Below, in pieces: positions 60,862 through 64,000 of a stretch of DNA of 64,000 nucleotides; within the stretch, counting starts at the first letter, position 1, and each line of letters opens with the position of its first letter. The position numbers were made by a program, and so were the translations under genes. Source of the DNA: CAWDZK01 sp963726615 (lineage in GTDB: Bacteria > Actinomycetota > Actinomycetes > JACCUZ01); NCBI GenBank assembly GCA_963726615.1, contig CAVSCX010000005.1, positions 1-64,000 on the forward strand, written 5' to 3'. The notes beneath the pieces were generated by a model. It ran no database searches. It was not told the origin of the DNA and was given only the letters and a program-made list of their open reading frames with translations.

Positions 60862-61287
60862 GTGGCCACGGTTGAGCTGAGGTTCAGCGCCCTGCCGGCG
60901 CACGTCCGCACGGCCCGCCTGGTGGCCGCCGCTGTCGCGCGGCGCTCCGGCGTCGACGAGACCCAGCTCGACGAGGTCCGGCTCGCCGTGGGGGAGGCCT
61001 GCTCGCGGGCGGTGCACCTGCACCGACGGCACTGCCCCGACCGGCCTGTCCTCGTGACCCTTGTCGACGACACCGACGCCTTCCGGGTGGCCGTGACCGA
61101 CGAGGCGCCGGCCGAGCCCGGCTCCGCGGGATTCGGTGCCCTCACCGAGGTCGCCGACCTTGTCGACGCCGAGGCGGTGCCTCCCGGCGTCGGGCTGGCT
61201 GTCATCAGCGGGCTGGTCGACGACGTGTCGGTCGAGCCGGGACGCGACTCCGGTGTCGTCGTCCGGATGACCTGGCCGACGGGCTGA
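60862..61287 (+). CDS. RsbW-like HATPase protein with degenerate ATP-binding motifs
   Basis: The 141-residue protein starts at GTG (GAGGAAGG upstream). It has the fold of anti-sigma kinases (DEVRLAVGEACSRAVHLHRR; GVGLAVISGLVDDVSVEP), but the N-box Asn is replaced by Arg (EACSRAV instead of EACxNAV) and the G1 box reads DEAPAEP without DxGxG. It is likely the companion of the STAS protein, as next to bldG in Streptomyces. Loss of the Mg-binding Asn suggests weak or no kinase activity. Confidence 0.85.
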   Translation: MATVELRFSALPAHVRTARLVAAAVARRSGVDETQLDEVRLAVGEACSRAVHLHRRHCPDRPVLVTLVDDTDAFRVAVTDEAPAEPGSAGFGALTEVADLVDAEAVPPGVGLAVISGLVDDVSVEPGRDSGVVVRMTWPTG

Positions 61288-61418
61288 GCCGGCCCGTCCG
61301 GCCCACCCGCCACCCAGCCGTGACCCCCCGGAGGTCCGCCGCACGATCCGCCCTCGATCGCGGGTGGACCAGGGCATGGCATCCGCGCCCCGGTTCGCGC
61401 CCACAGGTCACCGCTGCG

Positions 61419-61424
61419 TAGACT
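61419..61424 (+). promoter_or_regulatory. Candidate -10 box for the pyrophosphatase gene
   Basis: TAGACT lies 162 nt upstream of the hppA ATG, suggesting a long leader. The 299-nt gap 61288-61586 otherwise contains no gene or recognised RNA. Confidence 0.35.
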
Positions 61425-61586
61425 CCCGCCGCGCTTGGGTCCGTCCCCTCCCGCAGGCCGCACGCCACCTGCCTCGGGCTGCTGGGGCCGACCCCGAGGG
61501 ACACCAACCCTGGTGCGCGACTCGAACTTCCGGGTGCCCGCCGCGTCCTGCGGCGGTGCCCGGTCATGGCTCGTCAAGGAGGACGA

Positions 61587-63926
61587 ATGTCGGGGCTCAC
61601 CCGCGCCGCAAGCGGCGACACGCTCGATCTGAGCGGCGCCAACATCAGCTACGTCGTGGTGGTCGCCGCCATCGCCCTCGTCGCACTCGGCTTCGCCACC
61701 GCGTTGCGCAGCAGCGTGCTCGCCACCGGCCAGGGCACCGAGAAGATGCAGAGCATCGCGGCTGCGGTGCAGGAAGGCGCCTCGGCGTTCCTGACCCGAC
61801 AGTTCAAGACGCTGGCTGCCTTCGCCGTGCTCGCCCTCGTCCTGCTGAGCCTGCTGCCGGCCGACACCGCCGGCATTCGGGTCGGCCGGTCGCTGTTCTT
61901 CGTGATCGGCGCCGGCTTCTCCGCGTTCATCGCCTACGCCGGCATGGGCCTGGCGACCCGGGCGAACCTGCGGGTGGCGGCTGCCGCCCGCGAGGCGAAC
62001 GGGGCCGCCCAGGCCATGCAGATCGCGTTCCGCACCGGCGGCGTGGTCGGGTTCCTCACTGTCGGCCTCGGCCTGCTCGGTGCAGCCTCCGTCGTGCTGA
62101 TCTACAAGGGCGACGCGCCGACTGTGCTCGAAGGCTTCGGCTTCGGCGCCGCCCTGCTCGCCATGTTCATCCGGGTGGGCGGCGGCATCTTCACCAAGGC
62201 CGCCGACGTCGGCGCCGACCTCGTCGGCAAGGTCGAGCAGGGGATCCCCGAGGACGACCCCCGCAATGCCGCGACGATCGCCGACAACGTCGGTGACAAC
62301 GTCGGCGACTGCGCGGGCATGGCCGCCGACCTGTTCGAGTCGTACGCCGTGATGCTGGTGGCCGCGCTGATCCTCGGCAAGGCCGCTTTCGGCGAGGAGG
62401 GCCTCGTCTTCCCGCTGATCGTCCCGGCCATCGGTGCCGTCACTGCGATCATCGGGGTGTTCCTCACCAAGCTGCGCCCCACCGACAAGAGCGGCATGCA
62501 GGCGATCAACCGGGCCTTCTTCACCTCCGCCGCCATCTCGGCGGTGCTGTGCGCGATCGCCGCGTTCGTCTACCTGCCCGGCAGCCTGTCCGGGCTCGCC
62601 GCCGTGCCGGACGGCATCGTCGCCGACGCGGGCGACCGGGACCCGCGGCTGCTCGCCATCGGTGCGGTCGTGATCGGCATCGCGCTCGCCTCGATCATCC
62701 AGCTCCTGACCGGCTACTTCACCGAGGGCAACAAGCGCCCGGTGCAGGACATCGTCCGCACCTCGCTCACCGGTCCGGCCACGGTCATCCTGTCCGGCTT
62801 CACCGTCGGACTCGAGTCCGCCGTCTACACCGCGCTGCTCATCGGGTCGGCCGTCTTCGGCGCCTACCTGCTGGGCGGCGGTTCGGTCATCCTCGGCCTG
62901 TTCTGCGTCGCGCTCGCGGGCACCGGCCTGCTCACCACCGTCGGCGTCATCGTCGCGATGGACACCTTCGGACCCATCTCGGACAACGCCCAGGGCATCG
63001 CCGAGATGTCCGGGGACATCGACGAGGCCGGGTCCCGGGTGCTCACCGACCTCGACGCGGTCGGCAACACCACCAAGGCCATCACCAAGGGCATCGCCAT
63101 CTCGACCGCGGTGCTGGCGGCCACGGCGCTGTTCGGGTCGTTCACCGACTCGGTCAAGACTGCTGTCGCCGACACCGGCGCCCAGCTCGACGACAACGTC
63201 CGCAACCTCCAGTACACCGGCGTGCTCAACGTGTCCGACCCCAAGAACCTGGTCGGCCTGATCATCGGCGCCTCCGTGGTCTTCATGTTCTCGTCGCTGG
63301 CGATCAACGCCGTCACCCGTGCGGCCGGTGCGATCGTCTTCGAGGTGCGCCGCCAGTTCCGCGAGATCCCGGGGATCATGGAGGGCACCGGCAAGCCGGA
63401 GTACGGCAAGGTCGTCGACATCTGCACCCGTGACTCGCTGCGGGAGCTCGCGACGCCCGGACTGCTGGCTGTCCTCGCCCCCATCGCCGTCGGCTTCGGC
63501 CTCGGGGTCGGTGCGCTCGGCTCGTACCTGGCGGGCGCCATCGCCACCGGCACCCTGATGGCGATCCTGCTCGCCAACTCCGGTGGCGCCTGGGACAACG
63601 CGAAGAAGCTGGTCGAGGACGGCGCCAACGGCGGCAAGGGGTCGCCGGCGCACGAGGCGACAGTGATCGGCGACACCGTCGGTGACCCGTTCAAGGACAC
63701 CGCCGGTCCGGCCATCAACCCGCTGCTCAAGGTGATGAACCTCGTGTCGCTCCTGATCGCACCGGCGGTGGTCTCGCTCTCGGTCGGCGCCGACGCCAGC
63801 ACCGGGCTGCGTGTCCTGGTCGCGCTGGCAGCTGTCGCGATCATCGTGGTCGCCGTCGTCGTCTCCAAGCGCCGCAGCATCGCTGTCGCGGAGGAGAAGG
63901 ACGAGGCCGGTCTCGCTCAGGTCTGA
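61587..63926 (+). CDS. hppA: H+-translocating membrane pyrophosphatase (K+-insensitive type)
   Basis: The 779-residue protein starts at ATG 61587, four nt after AAGGAGG; an upstream in-frame ATG at 61566 precedes that site. It has about 16 membrane helices and the substrate site ADVGADLVGKVEQGIPEDDP with ATIADNVGDNVGDCAGMAAD, then DTFGPISDNAQGIAEMSGDI and DTVGDPFKDTAGPAINPLLK. The GNTTKA motif (Lys497) marks the K+-insensitive, proton-pumping class; K+-dependent forms have Ala there. It uses cytoplasmic PPi to pump protons across the membrane. Followed by a strong hairpin. Confidence 0.97.
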   Translation: MSGLTRAASGDTLDLSGANISYVVVVAAIALVALGFATALRSSVLATGQGTEKMQSIAAAVQEGASAFLTRQFKTLAAFAVLALVLLSLLPADTAGIRVGRSLFFVIGAGFSAFIAYAGMGLATRANLRVAAAAREANGAAQAMQIAFRTGGVVGFLTVGLGLLGAASVVLIYKGDAPTVLEGFGFGAALLAMFIRVGGGIFTKAADVGADLVGKVEQGIPEDDPRNAATIADNVGDNVGDCAGMAADLFESYAVMLVAALILGKAAFGEEGLVFPLIVPAIGAVTAIIGVFLTKLRPTDKSGMQAINRAFFTSAAISAVLCAIAAFVYLPGSLSGLAAVPDGIVADAGDRDPRLLAIGAVVIGIALASIIQLLTGYFTEGNKRPVQDIVRTSLTGPATVILSGFTVGLESAVYTALLIGSAVFGAYLLGGGSVILGLFCVALAGTGLLTTVGVIVAMDTFGPISDNAQGIAEMSGDIDEAGSRVLTDLDAVGNTTKAITKGIAISTAVLAATALFGSFTDSVKTAVADTGAQLDDNVRNLQYTGVLNVSDPKNLVGLIIGASVVFMFSSLAINAVTRAAGAIVFEVRRQFREIPGIMEGTGKPEYGKVVDICTRDSLRELATPGLLAVLAPIAVGFGLGVGALGSYLAGAIATGTLMAILLANSGGAWDNAKKLVEDGANGGKGSPAHEATVIGDTVGDPFKDTAGPAINPLLKVMNLVSLLIAPAVVSLSVGADASTGLRVLVALAAVAIIVVAVVVSKRRSIAVAEEKDEAGLAQV

Positions 63927-63933
63927 CCCGCGA

Positions 63934-63970
63934 CGCCCGGGGGCGCGGCCGTGACCGGCGCCCCCGGGCG
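63934..63970 (+). terminator. 13-bp hairpin after hppA
   Basis: Arms CGCCCGGGGGCGC (63934-63946) and GCGCCCCCGGGCG (63958-63970) are perfect complements with an 11-nt loop, 7 nt after the hppA stop. Confidence 0.75.
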
Positions 63971-64000
63971 CAGCGACGCGGTCGACCGGCTGCGCGACGC
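63951..64000 (+). CDS. Possible start of a downstream gene (partial)
   Basis: A GTG at 63951 opens a frame (VTGAPGRSDAVDRLRDA) that runs off the window. The VDRLRDA pattern resembles the N-terminus of actinobacterial DUF7059-type methyltransferases that often follow hppA, but 16 codons are too few to be sure. The start codon lies in the loop of the hppA terminator hairpin. Confidence 0.3.
   Translation, partial: MTGAPGRSDAVDRLRD

Noticed and set aside
60780..63653. Minus-strand open frame of about 957 codons opposite hppA
   Set aside because: Mirror frame of a membrane pyrophosphatase; Asp/Gly/Arg-rich low complexity without family features.

Overview
The window is chromosomal DNA of a high-G+C actinobacterium. 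Coding frames have strongly G/C-biased third positions, GTG starts are common, genes overlap in ATGA/GTGA/TGATG fashion, and there are WhiB, RsiG, 6C RNA, Tad pilus and BldG-type genes. From about 18.9 to 60 kb the gene content and much of the order follow the Mycobacterium tuberculosis Rv3649-Rv3683 region (ponA2, whiB4, two ArsA-type ATPases, DUF4177/RidA pair, MBL protein, crp, nth, thioredoxin lipoprotein, CoA NUDIX, marP, ephE-like, holin-like, acs, 6C RNA, ssd/tad cluster, helicase). This comparison is from memory, not a search. RsiG and a BldG-like pair point to a lineage outside Mycobacteriaceae (Frankia/Geodermatophilus/Nakamurella-like groups are possible); the species cannot be fixed from the sequence.

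Layout. 0-7.5 kb: a MOSC/ferredoxin-reductase fusion; a CarH/LitR-type B12-binding MerR regulator divergent from a region-2-only sigma-like gene and a frameshifted coiled-coil gene; a LytR_C protein; a HerA/DUF853 ATPase; a cupin; tRNA-Ser. 7.7-14.2 kb: SRP RNA, dnaX, ybaB, recR, DUF5063, lysC, asd. 14.1-18.9 kb: membrane and metabolic accessory genes, a SigE-type sigma factor with a membrane partner, tRNA-Pro. 18.9-26.1 kb: metallophosphoesterase, YqeY, PonA2-like PBP, WhiB4, ArsA pair, GNAT. 26.2-37.7 kb: hydrolase/SDR pair, RidA pair, MerR, NUDIX, MBL, Crp, RsiG, then the tightly coupled nth-tlpA-like-NUDIX-marP operon and a DUF309/hydrolase pair. 37.7-49.9 kb: holin-like protein, a probable small insertion carrying a duplicated-domain secreted protein, an LLM oxidoreductase, acs, an acetate symporter pair, and a five-gene coupled operon (LytS-type kinase, LytTR regulator, small membrane protein, second Na+/solute symporter, MFS exporter). 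49.9-57.2 kb: degenerate Fic-like protein, HAD phosphatase, 6C RNA and a Tad/Flp pilus cluster. 57.2-64 kb: membrane protein, DUF1998-type helicase, BldG-like STAS protein, RsbW-like protein and the H+-pumping pyrophosphatase.

Themes. DNA maintenance (DnaX, YbaB, RecR, Nth, MrfA-like helicase), aspartate-family synthesis (LysC, Asd), envelope and redox homeostasis (PonA2, WhiB4, MarP, thioredoxin lipoprotein), acetate/monocarboxylate uptake and activation (ActP, Acs, second symporter under a LytS/LytTR pair) and regulated surface pili dominate. Many genes have a TANNNT -10 box only 6-8 nt before the start codon, indicating widespread leaderless transcription. Most convergent gene ends carry long perfect inverted repeats, some belonging to families repeated inside the window.

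The least ordinary pieces are the CarH-like/truncated-sigma locus with its nested palindrome, an RsiG whose second c-di-GMP motif has Gln replaced by His, an 810-bp segment bounded by copies of the LLM-gene 3' end, an Ssd/TadZ protein without P-loop lysines, and a hydrolase without its nucleophile. No phage, transposase, CRISPR array or restriction system was seen.
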